Shown: positions 8,746 through 17,319, counted from the stretch's first letter. The stretch is 64,000 nt of DNA from SHWC01 sp050173345 (GCA_050173345.1 JBFXKW010000012.1:1-64000); one strand, 5' to 3'. Numbers and translations: made by a program. Notes: generated from the sequence alone by a model not told the origin.

Positions 8746-10778
8746 TCCCCGGCAAGCTTGCCGATCAGAAGATTGCCGTAGGCATCGACCTTGAGCTTAC
8801 GGCCAGGGTTGAGAACGGTCACCGAGGCGGCCTCCTCGATCACGGCGGGGCCGGTGATCGCGTCGCCTTCGCGCAAGCTGGCGCGGTCGTAGACCGGGGT
8901 ATCGGCCGCGCCGTCGTCGAACACGACGCGGCGCGTCGCGACCGGCTTCGCGCCCGAGCCCTTGCCGATGGTGGCGAAGGCCGGCTTCTCGGTGAGCGAG
9001 ACCACGGTCGCCTTCAGCGTGATCACCTCGATGATCTCGCGCGGGATGTTGAAGCCGAAGCGGGTCTGGTGCATCTGGTGGAACAGCTCCCAGAGCTTCG
9101 GCGTCGTCGTGTCGTCGAACTTCTCGAACGGGATCGGGATTTCGAGCTCGTAGTTCTGGCCGAGATAGCGCAGCTCGACCGAACGGTGCACCTCGATGTT
9201 CTTGGTGTAGCCCTGCTCGGTGAGCTCGTGGATGCCGGAATCGACGAGGTCCTTCATCACCTCGCTGGCGCGCGCCTGGTCGAAGCGCTTCGAGGTCATC
9301 TGCACGGTGCGCTGGGTGTCGACCCGCGCATCGGTCATGATGAAGCCGAAGGCCGAGAACTGGCCCGGATAGTTGGGCACGATTCCGCTCGGCACGCCGG
9401 CATCCTCCATCAGGTCGGAGATGTGCACCGGCCCAGCGCCGCCGAAGGTGAGCAGCGCGAAGTCGCGCGGGTCGAGGCCGCGCTCGATCAGCACCGAGCG
9501 CAGCGCGCCGACCATGTTGTTGTTGGCGATCTTCAGCATGGCGAGCGCGGTCTCGTCCGCGCCGCGGCCGAGCTTGGCCGCGACCGCCGCGACCGCCTGC
9601 TTTGCCGCCTCGGCGTCGAGGCTCATGGCGCCGCCGAGGAAGTTCGCGGGGCTGATGCGGCCGAGCGCGACGTTGGCGTCCGTCACCGTGGCCTCGGTGC
9701 CGCCCCGGCCGTAGCAGGCCGGGCCCGGATCGGCGCCGGCGCTCTGCGGGCCGACGCGCAGCATGCCGCCCTTGTCGATCCAGGCGAGCGAGCCGCCGCC
9801 CGCGCCGATGGTGCGGATGTCGATCATCGGGATCTGGATCGGCACGCCGAACTCGATCTCGAAGTCGGTGGTGAAGTTCTCGCGGCCGTCGATCACGGTG
9901 GCGCAATCGGTCGAGGTGCCGCCCATGTCGAGCGTGACGAGGTGCGAGACGCCGCACAGCTTCGCGATGTGCTTGGCCGCGATCACGCCGCCGGTCGGCC
10001 CCGAGACGGTCATCTGGATCGGCGCGTTGGCCGCGGCGTCGAGCGTCATCTCGCCGCCGTTGGACTTGATCAAGACGACATGATCGGTGATGCCCTTGTC
10101 CTTGAGCCGCTGCTTGAGCGTCTTGGAATAGCGGCTGACCAGCGGCTTGACGTAGGCATCGGCGAGCGTGGTCGAGGCGCGCTCATACTCCTTCCACTTC
10201 GGCAGCACGTCATAGGAGATCGAGACCGGGATGTCGGGCAGCTCCGCCTCGAGGATCTTCTTCACCTCGCGCTCGTGCTCGGGCGAGACGTAGGAGAAGA
10301 GCAGGTTGACCGCGATCGCCTCGATGTTGCCCGCTGCCTTGATCTGCTTCGCCGCGGCGCGCACCGTGTCGGGGTCGAGCGGCGTGAGCACCTCGCCGTT
10401 CGCCATGATGCGCTCGCGCACCTCGTAGCAGTGCCGGCGCTTGACCAGCGGCTTCGGCTTGATCCAGGTGATGTCGTAGTGGCTGCGCCGGTTGCCGCGC
10501 TGGATGAACGGCACGTCGCGGAAGCCCTCGGTCGTGATGTAGGCGGTGACGGCGCCCTTGCGCTCGAGGATCGCGTTGGTCGCGATCGTGGTGCCGAGCC
10601 GCATGTTGGCGATGTCGCCGGGTTTCTTGACGTGACCGAGGCCGGTGAGGATGCCGTCGTTCGGATCCTTCGGTGTGGTCAGGTTCTTCCACACGTCGAC
10701 GGCCTTGGTTTGGGGGTCGTAGGAAACGAAATCGGTGAACGTGCCGCCGACGTCGATGCCGACAAGAAGTCCTGCCAC
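8742..10778 (-). CDS. Hydantoinase A/oxoprolinase family ATPase subunit
   Basis: A 678-residue HyuA-type subunit of the ASKHA (sugar kinase/Hsp70/actin) ATPase fold. The phosphate-1 loop GIDVGGTFTDF is at residues 7-17, a second nucleotide motif TLDMGGTSTDC lies near the middle, and GAGGGSLAWID follows. These fit ATP-dependent N-methylhydantoinase, hydantoinase or oxoprolinase A subunits. It is first in a leftward operon with two HyuB genes and overlaps the first by 4 bp. Length is typical for stand-alone HyuA. Confidence 0.92.
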   Translation of the reverse strand: MAGLLVGIDVGGTFTDFVSYDPQTKAVDVWKNLTTPKDPNDGILTGLGHVKKPGDIANMRLGTTIATNAILERKGAVTAYITTEGFRDVPFIQRGNRRSHYDITWIKPKPLVKRRHCYEVRERIMANGEVLTPLDPDTVRAAAKQIKAAGNIEAIAVNLLFSYVSPEHEREVKKILEAELPDIPVSISYDVLPKWKEYERASTTLADAYVKPLVSRYSKTLKQRLKDKGITDHVVLIKSNGGEMTLDAAANAPIQMTVSGPTGGVIAAKHIAKLCGVSHLVTLDMGGTSTDCATVIDGRENFTTDFEIEFGVPIQIPMIDIRTIGAGGGSLAWIDKGGMLRVGPQSAGADPGPACYGRGGTEATVTDANVALGRISPANFLGGAMSLDAEAAKQAVAAVAAKLGRGADETALAMLKIANNNMVGALRSVLIERGLDPRDFALLTFGGAGPVHISDLMEDAGVPSGIVPNYPGQFSAFGFIMTDARVDTQRTVQMTSKRFDQARASEVMKDLVDSGIHELTEQGYTKNIEVHRSVELRYLGQNYELEIPIPFEKFDDTTTPKLWELFHQMHQTRFGFNIPREIIEVITLKATVVSLTEKPAFATIGKGSGAKPVATRRVVFDDGAADTPVYDRASLREGDAITGPAVIEEAASVTVLNPGRKLKVDAYGNLLIGKLAGE

Positions 10779-10895
10779 GCTGCTATCTCCCTCGCGAGCT
10801 CGAACGGAATTTGCCCGGCGCGGCCGGGCCGCGCGGGAGGGGGATGTTAGCCGCGCGCCACCGGGCCGGCAACCGCTGTGATCTCAGTTGAAAAC

Positions 10896-10925
10896 GGGGC
10901 CCCGGCGGCACGCCGCCGGGGCCCC
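10896..10925 (-). terminator. Rho-independent terminator after degP
   Basis: A perfect 14-bp GC stem (GGGGCCCCGGCGGC against its complement) with a 2-nt centre. On the minus strand it is followed by GTTTTC, as expected for a transcript reading out of the DegP gene that stops at 10963. It also isolates the hyu operon starting at 10778. Confidence 0.75.
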
Positions 10926-10962
10926 TCCCAGACGCCGAAGCCCCTTATTTCCCTGGGGTCGG

Positions 10963-12345
10963 TCAGCGTATCAGGATGAAGAGCGCGCCATCGCCGCGGC
11001 GGATGTTGAGCAGCAGCGCGCCGTTGCTCTTCTGCGCCGCCTCGGTGAATTCCGCCGGTGAGCTGACCGGTTTTTGGTTGACCAAGGTGACGACATCGCC
11101 CTCACGCAGCCCGGCGCCGTAGGCCGCGCTCTCGGTATCGACGGAGAGCACCGCCACGCCCTGGACCTGGCCGTAGAGCGGGTGAGTCTCGGGCAGGGTG
11201 CCGACGGTGACGCCCTCGAGCTTCGGCACGTTGTCGACCGCGGCCTCTGCGACGGTGTCGTCGGCCGTGCCGATCTCCATCTCGATGTCCTGCTTCTCGC
11301 CGTTGCGCACGATGCTCAGCTTGACCTTCTCGCCGATCCGCTTGAGGCCGATCGTGTTGCGGAGGTCGGCGGAGCCCTTGACCGGCTCCTCGTTGACATG
11401 GGTGATGATGTCGCCGGCCTTGATCCCGGCCTTCTCCGCCGGCGTGCCGGGCATCACCTGCGAGACGACGGCGCCGGCCTGCGCCTCGACGCCGAAGGCC
11501 TCGGCGAGGTCCGGCGTCAGGTCCTGGATCTGCACGCCGATGCGGCCGCGCTGCACCTCGCCATGCTCGATGAGCTGCTCCATGACGAGCCGTGCCATGT
11601 TGATCGGGATCGCGAAGCCGATGCCGATATTGCCGCCGCCCGGCGCGATGATCGCGGTGTTGATGCCGACCAGCTCGCCCTTCAGGTTGATCAAGGCGCC
11701 GCCCGAATTGCCCGGGTTGATCGAGGCGTCGGTCTGGATGAAGTCCTCGTAGCCTTCGATGCCGAGGCCGCTGCGGCCGAGCGCGCTGACGATGCCGGTC
11801 GTCACGGTCTGGCCGAGGCCGAACGGATTGCCGATCGCCATCACGAAGTCGCCGACCAGCAGGCGGTCCGAATCGGCGAGCGGCAGGGCGGTCAGCTTCT
11901 GGGGGTCGACCTTGAGCACCGCGATGTCGGTTTCGGGGTCGGTACCCACCACCTCGGCCTTGAGCTGGCGGCGGTCGGTCAGGGTGATCACCACCTCGTC
12001 GGCCTTGTCGACGACATGGCTGTTGGTGAGCAGGTAGCCCTTCTCGGCGTCGACGATGACGCCGGAGCCGACCGCGTTGATCTCGCGCTGCTGCGGCGGC
12101 AGGCGGTCGCCGAAGAAGCGCTTGAAGAACGGGTCGTCGAAGAGCGGGTGCCGCTGCGCCTCGGCCTTGCCCTTGGTCGCGATGTTGACCACGGCGGGCG
12201 AGACCTGCTCGACGAGCGGCGCCAGCGTGGTCACGCCTTCGCCATTGGTCAACGCAGGGAGGGTCGTCGCCTGGGCACCGTTGCTGAGCGCCAAGCCGAT
12301 CGCCAGGGCGCCGGCCACGAGCGAGGCCCGGATGGTTCGCATCAT
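10963..12345 (-). CDS. Do/DegP-type periplasmic serine endoprotease
   Basis: A 460-residue HtrA/DegP protease-chaperone of the periplasm. A signal peptide covers about residues 1-26 (MMRTIRASLV start, cleavage near AQA). The trypsin-like domain carries the triad His110 (TNSHVVD), Asp140 (ETDIAVLKV) and Ser214 (NPGNSGGAL). Two PDZ domains follow (about 275-360 and 385-460). I chose the ATG at 12343-12345 because AAGGAGGA lies 9 nt upstream on the minus strand; an in-frame start at 12423 would bury the signal peptide. It is monocistronic, with a strong terminator downstream. Confidence 0.95.
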   Translation of the reverse strand: MMRTIRASLVAGALAIGLALSNGAQATTLPALTNGEGVTTLAPLVEQVSPAVVNIATKGKAEAQRHPLFDDPFFKRFFGDRLPPQQREINAVGSGVIVDAEKGYLLTNSHVVDKADEVVITLTDRRQLKAEVVGTDPETDIAVLKVDPQKLTALPLADSDRLLVGDFVMAIGNPFGLGQTVTTGIVSALGRSGLGIEGYEDFIQTDASINPGNSGGALINLKGELVGINTAIIAPGGGNIGIGFAIPINMARLVMEQLIEHGEVQRGRIGVQIQDLTPDLAEAFGVEAQAGAVVSQVMPGTPAEKAGIKAGDIITHVNEEPVKGSADLRNTIGLKRIGEKVKLSIVRNGEKQDIEMEIGTADDTVAEAAVDNVPKLEGVTVGTLPETHPLYGQVQGVAVLSVDTESAAYGAGLREGDVVTLVNQKPVSSPAEFTEAAQKSNGALLLNIRRGDGALFILIR

Positions 12346-12611
12346 CTCGTTGTTCCTCCTTGGTGCCGGGTCAATGACGCCTCGCAACCCTTGCTTCTGC
12401 AACCATGCGACGGCCACCGGCAATGGACATGACCGCTAGAATGGGCCGGGCGGCACCGGCTTTCAATCCGAAGCGGAACCGGCCGCCGCGTCATCCGCAC
12501 GAAGCGCGGAAGGAGCGACGGCGTCGCCGCGTCGAGGCCATAGCTTGTGCCGGTTTGTGGCTGATTTTTGGCGCGGCAACGAAATCACGCGAAGTTTAAC
12601 GGCGATGAGGC

Positions 12612-12653
12612 GGAAAAACCAACGGCCGCGCCCGGATGCCCGGACGCGGCCGT
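12612..12653 (-). terminator. Rho-independent terminator after the small heat-shock gene
   Basis: Nine-bp arms ACGGCCGCG (12622-12630) and CGCGGCCGT (12645-12653) with an inner CCGGG/CCCGG pairing. On the minus strand the hairpin is followed by TTGGTTTTTCC. It lies just beyond the hsp20 stop at 12676. The remaining DNA up to 12345 (about 265 bp) shows no gene. Confidence 0.7.
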
Positions 12654-12675
12654 CTCTTTCGTGGGCCGGCTCTGG

Positions 12676-13134
12676 TCAGGCCGCCTTGGACTCGATGACC
12701 TTGGCCCCGGCGTCGCCATTGATGGCGATCTGGCGGGGCTTCATCGCCTCGGGCAGCTCGAGCGCGAGCTCGATGCGGAGCAGGCCGTTCTCGAGCTTGG
12801 CATCCTTGACCTCGACATGGTCGGCAAGCTGGAAGCGGCGCTCGAAGGCGCGCCCGGCGATGCCGCGATAGAGGTAGGTGCGCTCGCTCGTCTCCTTGTC
12901 CTCGATCCTGCCCTGGACGATCAGGAGGTTCGGCTTGAAGGTGAGGGTCAGGTCCTTCTCGCGGAACCCGGCGACCGCCATGGTGACGCGGTAGGCGTGG
13001 TCGCCGACCTTCTCGATGTCATAGGGCGGGTAGGACGGGCTTTCGTCGGAATCGAACACGCTGTCGAACAGCTGGTTCAGCCGGTCGAAGCCGACGGTGG
13101 AGCGAAAGAGCGGGGAAAAGTCGTACTGACGCAT
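12676..13134 (-). CDS. Small heat-shock protein, Hsp20/IbpA family
   Basis: A 152-residue alpha-crystallin-type chaperone that holds unfolding proteins in a refoldable state. The N terminus MRQYDFSPLFRSTVGFDRL is characteristic of alphaproteobacterial IbpA/HspA proteins. The crystallin domain covers about residues 35-130 and ends with the ENGLLRIELALELPEAMKP segment. I chose the ATG at 13132-13134 because TTTGGAGGAT lies directly upstream and the sequence from there matches the family start; an upstream in-frame ATG at 13158 falls inside the putative leader hairpin. Confidence 0.93.
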   Translation of the reverse strand: MRQYDFSPLFRSTVGFDRLNQLFDSVFDSDESPSYPPYDIEKVGDHAYRVTMAVAGFREKDLTLTFKPNLLIVQGRIEDKETSERTYLYRGIAGRAFERRFQLADHVEVKDAKLENGLLRIELALELPEAMKPRQIAINGDAGAKVIESKAA

Positions 13135-13260
13135 GGCATATCCTCCAAAGAGCGACATGGTGGGGGCCCGCCGTCATGGCCGAGGCCCTTCGTCTGGTGC
13201 ATGCCGGGCCCGCGCGCGGCGCCCGGCGAATTCGATGTAGGCACCGCCCGGGGCCTCGTC
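13135..13260 (-). promoter_or_regulatory. ROSE-like RNA thermometer candidate in hsp20 leader
   Basis: The minus-strand leader of the small heat-shock gene has several GC-rich inverted repeats and ends with UCGCUCUUUGGAGGAU (13141-13155 and adjoining bases) just before the AUG. ROSE thermometers of rhizobial small heat-shock genes have a U(U/C)GCU motif paired with the Shine-Dalgarno in the last hairpin; UCGCU next to CUUUGGAGGA fits. The position, motif and gene type agree, but folding was not computed. Confidence 0.5.
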
Positions 13261-13272
13261 AAGGCCCCGGCG

Positions 13273-13848
13273 TCACCTCGTAAAGCTTTGAGGCGACGTG
13301 GTTTCTCCGAGCCTGTTGAGGAGGAGCGGGACCACCGGCCGGACGATCGCGTAGGGCTCGATCGGACGCGCCAGCCCGTCCGCCCGGGCGCGCCAGAGGC
13401 GCCTGCCGTCAAGGCGCTCCAGGCTGAGGTCGAGGCGGAAGGCGGTGCCGCTGCCCCGCGCGGGGTCGGAGAAGACCGGGAGCTCCACGCCGACGCCGAG
13501 GTCCTGCGTGCCGCTCGAGCCGAACACGCCGCCGACGCCGATGCCGAGGCCGGAATCCTCCAGCGCCGCCGGCACGCCGGCATAGCGGTAGCGCAGCACG
13601 AACGGCGCCCCTGCCTCGACCGCGATGCCGCGGAGCGAGAGCGAATCGCGGAGTGCACGCTCGACCGCGGGCTCGGCTTCGGCGCCTTGCTGCGGTGCAA
13701 TGTGAAGGGCGCGCGGCGCCACCGCCTCGCCCTCGTTCATGCTCTCGATCGTGCCCTTGACCAGCCGGCCCGGCGGCGGCGCGTCGCCGCTCGTGCAGCC
13801 GGCGAGAGCGAGGAGAACGATCGTCGCGAGGAAGAGTGCTTTTCTCAT
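13273..13848 (-). CDS. Putative outer-membrane-type lipoprotein
   Basis: A 191-residue predicted lipoprotein. The start MRKALFLATIVLLALAGC carries a lipobox LAGC, with the acylated Cys at residue 18. The mature part has alternating hydrophobic strands and glycine-rich turns (GLGIGVGGVFGSSG), with a segment RLDLSLERLDGRRLWRARADG that resembles DUF4136-type lipoproteins. No catalytic motif is seen. The ATG at 13846-13848 gives a proper signal peptide. It is divergent from the deacetylase gene at 13960. Function unknown. Confidence 0.7.
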   Translation of the reverse strand: MRKALFLATIVLLALAGCTSGDAPPPGRLVKGTIESMNEGEAVAPRALHIAPQQGAEAEPAVERALRDSLSLRGIAVEAGAPFVLRYRYAGVPAALEDSGLGIGVGGVFGSSGTQDLGVGVELPVFSDPARGSGTAFRLDLSLERLDGRRLWRARADGLARPIEPYAIVRPVVPLLLNRLGETTSPQSFTR

Positions 13849-13959
13849 GGCCTGGATTCTGAGGCGATATGGGCGGGCCGTCGAGCCGCCAGAAGTCCAT
13901 GGCGCTTGGCGCGGCGCGCCTGTGCTAACGTCGCCGCCCGCATCGAAGGAGGGGCGTCG

Positions 13960-14889
13960 ATGGCCCGAACCGCGCTTTTCACCCACCCGGCGTGCATCGC
14001 GCACGATCCGGGGCAAGGCCATCCCGAGCGCCCGGACCGGCTGCGCGCGATCCTCAAGAAGCTCGAGGCCCCGGCCTTCGCCGCGCTCGACCGGCGCGAG
14101 GCGCCGCTCGCGACGCGCGACGACCTCGCCCTGGTGCATAGCCGGCGCCTGGTCGATGCCCTGCTCGACGCGGTGCCGAAGAGCGGGCGCATCGCGATCG
14201 ACGCCGACACCATCATGTCGCCGGGCTCGGGCGAGGCGGCGCTGCGCGCGGCCGGCGCGCTGCTCGCCGCGGTCGACGCCGTGATCGCGGGCGAGGCGGA
14301 CAACGCCTTCTGCGCGGTGCGCCCGCCCGGCCACCATGCCGAGCCCGAGCACCCGATGGGCTTCTGCCTCTTCAACAACGTCGCGATCGGCGCCGCGCAT
14401 GCGCGCGCCCGGCACGGCATCAGGCGCGTCGCGATCCTCGATTTCGACGTGCATCACGGCAACGGCACGCAGGCCGTGGTCGAGCATGACGCCGCGCTGT
14501 TCTTCGCCTCCAGCCATCAATGGCCGCTCTATCCGGGCACCGGCGCCGCGAGCGAGACGGGCGTCGGCAATGTGGTGAACCTGCCGCTGCGCGCGATGTC
14601 GGGCTCGGCCGAGTTCCGCGCCGCATGGGGCGAGACGGCGTTCCCCGCGCTCGAACGCTTCGCGCCGGAGCTGGTGATGATCTCGGCCGGGTTCGACGCG
14701 CACCGCAACGACCCGCTCGGCGGGCTGCAGCTGGTCGAGGCCGATTATGCCTGGGTCACCGGCGAGCTCACGCGCATCGCCAAGGCGCACGCCAAGGGCC
14801 GCATCGTCTCGACGCTCGAAGGCGGCTACGATCTCGACGCGCTCGCCAACAGCGTCGCCGCGCATGTCGAGGCGCTGATGGCGGCGTGA
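13960..14889 (+). CDS. Histone deacetylase family (acetylpolyamine-amidohydrolase-like) enzyme
   Basis: A 309-residue zinc hydrolase of the class II HDAC/acetoin utilisation/acetylpolyamine deacetylase superfamily, likely acting on acetylated polyamines, amines or proteins in the cytoplasm. Visible motifs are GHPERPDRL near the N terminus, the tandem histidines His125-His126 in RPPGHHAEP, the zinc ligands in DFDVHHGNGT (Asp163, His165), SAGFDAHRNDPLGG (third metal ligand) and the C-terminal LEGGYD. The ATG at 13960 is preceded by GAAGGAGGGG. Substrate is unknown. Confidence 0.92.
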   Translation: MARTALFTHPACIAHDPGQGHPERPDRLRAILKKLEAPAFAALDRREAPLATRDDLALVHSRRLVDALLDAVPKSGRIAIDADTIMSPGSGEAALRAAGALLAAVDAVIAGEADNAFCAVRPPGHHAEPEHPMGFCLFNNVAIGAAHARARHGIRRVAILDFDVHHGNGTQAVVEHDAALFFASSHQWPLYPGTGAASETGVGNVVNLPLRAMSGSAEFRAAWGETAFPALERFAPELVMISAGFDAHRNDPLGGLQLVEADYAWVTGELTRIAKAHAKGRIVSTLEGGYDLDALANSVAAHVEALMAA

Positions 14890-14919
14890 TGGTGTAAGCC
14901 GGCGGTGGTGCGGTTGCTC

Positions 14920-15028
14920 TCATGCTTCGACAAGCTCATGCTTCGACAAGCTCAGCATGAGGGCATTGAGTTTCGGCCTCATCCTGAGCCTCCCCGTCCT
15001 GAGCCTGTCGAAGGACGAAGGATGAGGC
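14920..15028. repeat. Palindromic repeat of the CTTCGACAAGCTCAGCATGAGG family, copy 1
   Basis: The left arm CTTCGACAAGCTC is duplicated, followed by AGCATGAGG. The inverted right part reads CCTCATCCTGAGC and later GAGCCTGTCGAAGGA, closing with GATGAGG. A related copy sits at 20006-20084. The rest of the 226-bp interval between genes shows no coding sequence. Confidence 0.8.
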
Positions 15029-15115
15029 CGCTGCACTGACCCACCAGCATAGGCCAGCGGCGCTTGCCTAGCCGGCGGTGCAGTCTTTAGAGTCGCGAGC
15101 ACTCCGGATTCGGGA

Positions 15116-15379
15116 ATGGCGGGCATGCCGGCGGAAAAGGCCCACAAGGAAAAGGACATTGCGGCGCTGAGCTTCGAAGAGGCGCTCGGCGAGCTCGAGG
15201 CCATCGTGCAGCGGCTGGAAAAGGGCGAGCTCGGCCTCGAGGACGCGATCGCCACCTATGAGCGCGGCGTCGGGCTGAAGCGGCGCTGCCAGGAGAAGCT
15301 CAAGGACGCCCAGCTCCGCGTCGAGAAGATCGAAGCCGAGGGCGGCGCGGTGAAGACCGCCCCGTTCGACACCGAGTAG
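15116..15379 (+). CDS. xseB: Exodeoxyribonuclease VII small subunit
   Basis: An 87-residue XseB. It forms, with several copies per XseA, the ExoVII nuclease that degrades single-stranded DNA. The core LSFEEALGELEAIVQRLEKG and the YERGVGLKRRCQEKL segment are the family's two-helix hairpin. It is followed 7 bp later by ispA, the common alphaproteobacterial order. XseA is not in the window. Confidence 0.95.
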   Translation: MAGMPAEKAHKEKDIAALSFEEALGELEAIVQRLEKGELGLEDAIATYERGVGLKRRCQEKLKDAQLRVEKIEAEGGAVKTAPFDTE

Positions 15380-15386
15380 ACCAGGC

Positions 15387-16280
15387 ATGGCGGGACTCGA
15401 CGAGGCGCTGCGCGAGGCGGCAGCCACCGTGACGAGCGCGCTGGCGCGCTATGTGCCGGCGCCCGCCGGCGCGCAGGCCCGGCTGTTCGAGGCGATGCGC
15501 TACTCGACCTTCGCCGGCGGCAAGCGGCTGCGCCCCTTCCTGGTGCTGGCCGGCGCCGATCTATTCGACGTGCCGCGGCCTTGGGCGCTGCCGACCGCCG
15601 CCGCGATCGAGATGGTGCACACTTATTCGCTCGTGCATGACGACCTGCCGGCGATGGACGACGACGACCTCAGGCGCGGCCAGCCGACCTGCCACAAGAA
15701 ATACGACGAGGCGACCGCGATCCTGGTCGGCGATTCGCTGCTCACCTTGGCCTTCGAGGCGGTCTCGGCGTCGAGCGGCCATCCCGACCCCGCGGTGCGC
15801 GCCGACCTGGTGCACGCGCTCGCCATGGCGGCCGGCGCCGAGGGCATGGCGGGCGGCCAGATGATCGACCTCGAGGCCGAGAAGCGCAATGGCGAGCTCG
15901 ACATCGACGCGATCATCCACCTGCAGCGGCTCAAGACCGGCGCGCTGATCCGCTTCTCCTGCGAGGCCGGCGCGATCATGGCGCGCGCCGACGACGGCAA
16001 GCGGCGTGCGCTCCGCACCTATGCGTCGTGCATCGGCCTCGCCTTCCAGATCACCGACGACCTGCTCGACCATGAAGGCAGCGCCGCCGATCTCGGCAAG
16101 GCGGTCGGCAAGGACGCGGGCGCCGGCAAGGCGACCTTCGTCAAGCTGCTCGGCGCGGACGAGGCGCGCCGCCGCGCGCACGCGCTGGTCGGCGAGGCCG
16201 AGGCGGTGCTCGAACCCTTCGGCCCGAAGGCCGCGCTGCTCCACCAGGTCGCGCGCTACATCGTCGAGCGGAAGAACTGA
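15387..16280 (+). CDS. ispA: Farnesyl/geranyl diphosphate synthase (polyprenyl synthetase)
   Basis: A 297-residue trans-prenyltransferase that condenses isopentenyl diphosphate with allylic diphosphates to give C15-type products for quinone, hopanoid and carotenoid synthesis. The first aspartate-rich motif is DDLPAMDDDD at residues 85-94. The second is DDLLD at 234-238. GGKRLRP at 44-50 is the diphosphate-binding segment. It is transcribed with xseB. In many relatives dxs follows directly, but here only repeats lie between it and tlyA. Confidence 0.94.
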   Translation: MAGLDEALREAAATVTSALARYVPAPAGAQARLFEAMRYSTFAGGKRLRPFLVLAGADLFDVPRPWALPTAAAIEMVHTYSLVHDDLPAMDDDDLRRGQPTCHKKYDEATAILVGDSLLTLAFEAVSASSGHPDPAVRADLVHALAMAAGAEGMAGGQMIDLEAEKRNGELDIDAIIHLQRLKTGALIRFSCEAGAIMARADDGKRRALRTYASCIGLAFQITDDLLDHEGSAADLGKAVGKDAGAGKATFVKLLGADEARRRAHALVGEAEAVLEPFGPKAALLHQVARYIVERKN

Positions 16281-16380
16281 GGGTTTTCCCGAATCATCCC
16301 CGCTCAGTTTCTTCGTGGCCCCACCCTCACCCCATCCCTCCCCCGTCAAGGGGAAGGGGGTAAGAGGGAAGGCCGCCGCC

Positions 16381-16460
16381 GCGATTCATCGGTGTCCGCC
16401 GCGATTCATCGGTGTCCGCCGCGATTCGTCGGTATCTGCCGTGATTCATCGGCATCGGCC
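16381..16460. repeat. Short tandem repeat, four 20-bp units
   Basis: Four consecutive 20-bp units with consensus GCGATTCATCGGTGTCCGCC. The first two are identical; the third and fourth carry two to four changes. Unit length is not a multiple of three, and no gene spans it. It lies between ispA and tlyA together with two CCCTCCCCC-type palindromes. Confidence 0.85.
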
Positions 16461-16483
16461 GCCTGCGCGACGTCATTTCTTTT

Positions 16484-16520
16484 CCCTCCCCCCTTGCGGG
16501 GGAGGGTTAGGGTGGGGGGT
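16484..16520. repeat. CCCTCCCCC...GGGGGAGGG palindromic intergenic repeat
   Basis: CCCTCCCCCC, TTGC loop, GGGGGAGGG, then TTAGGGTGGGG. This is a well-known style of proteobacterial intergenic palindrome. A related but rearranged copy (CCCTCACCCCATCCCTCCCCC then GGGGAAGGGGG) starts near 16323. Together with the 20-bp tandem repeat these fill the 266 bp between ispA and tlyA. Confidence 0.7.
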
Positions 16521-16546
16521 CTAGTGAAACTGGCTTCGATTCGACC

Positions 16547-17302
16547 ATGCCCACCAGAAAACCGAAGAAGATTCGCCTGGATGCGCTGCTGGTCGAGCGC
16601 GGGCTGGCCGAGAGCCGCGCCAAGGCGGCGGCGCTGATCCTGGCCGGCGTCGTGTTCTCGGGCGAGCGGCGGCTGGAGAAGGCCGGGCAGCAGGTCGCTG
16701 CCGACCTGCCGGTCGAAGTGCGCGGCGCGGCGCATCCCTATGTCTCGCGCGGCGGGCTCAAGCTCGCCCACGGGCTCGACCATTTCGGGATTCCGGTCGA
16801 AGGGCGCGTCGGGCTCGACATCGGCGCCTCGACCGGCGGCTTCACCGACGTGCTGCTCCAGCGTGGCGCAAGGCGCGTCTACGCCGTCGATGTCGGCTAT
16901 GGTCAGCTCGATGCGCGCCTGCGGGGTGACGAGAGGGCGGTCGTGCTGGAGCGGGTCAACGCGCGGCATTTGAGCCGCACCGAGGTGCCGGAGCCGGTTG
17001 ATCTCATCGTCTGCGACGCGAGCTTCATCGGGCTGCGCACCATCCTCCCCGCGCCATTGGCGCTCGCGGCGCCCGGCGCGCACCTGGTCGCCCTGATCAA
17101 GCCGCAGTTCGAGGTCGGGCGCGAGAGGGTCGGCAAGGGCGGCATCGTGCGCGACCCGGCGCTGCACGCCGAGGTGTGCGAGACGATCGCGGCCTGGCTC
17201 GATGGCCTTGAAGGCTGGCGCGTGCTCGGGATCACGCCGAGCCCGATCGAGGGCGCGGACGGCAATCGGGAGTTCCTGATCGCGGCGCAGCGAGAGGCTT
17301 GA
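16547..17302 (+). CDS. tlyA: TlyA-family rRNA 2'-O-methyltransferase
   Basis: A 251-residue TlyA-type protein: an N-terminal S4 RNA-binding domain (residues about 5-65, starting IRLDALLVERGLAESRAKA) and a Rossmann/FtsJ-like methyltransferase domain. The SAM motif is GLDIGASTGGFTD. Members methylate cytidine ribose in 16S/23S rRNA, although some are annotated as haemolysins. YVSRGGLKL is a family signature. The stop overlaps an ATG of the carbonic anhydrase reading frame (ATGA), suggesting coupling. Confidence 0.93.
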   Translation: MPTRKPKKIRLDALLVERGLAESRAKAAALILAGVVFSGERRLEKAGQQVAADLPVEVRGAAHPYVSRGGLKLAHGLDHFGIPVEGRVGLDIGASTGGFTDVLLQRGARRVYAVDVGYGQLDARLRGDERAVVLERVNARHLSRTEVPEPVDLIVCDASFIGLRTILPAPLALAAPGAHLVALIKPQFEVGRERVGKGGIVRDPALHAEVCETIAAWLDGLEGWRVLGITPSPIEGADGNREFLIAAQREA

Positions 17303-17319
17303 TGGAACGGGGAACGGCG

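Noticed and set aside
5019..10850. Very long plus-strand open frames (about 550-606 codons) opposite the hyu genes
   Set aside because: High GC keeps antisense frames open. They are Ala/Arg/Asp/Leu/Val-rich with no family motif, while the minus-strand frames are clear HyuA/HyuB proteins.
16381..16460. CRISPR-like short repeat
   Set aside because: Head-to-tail 20-bp units with no spacers.
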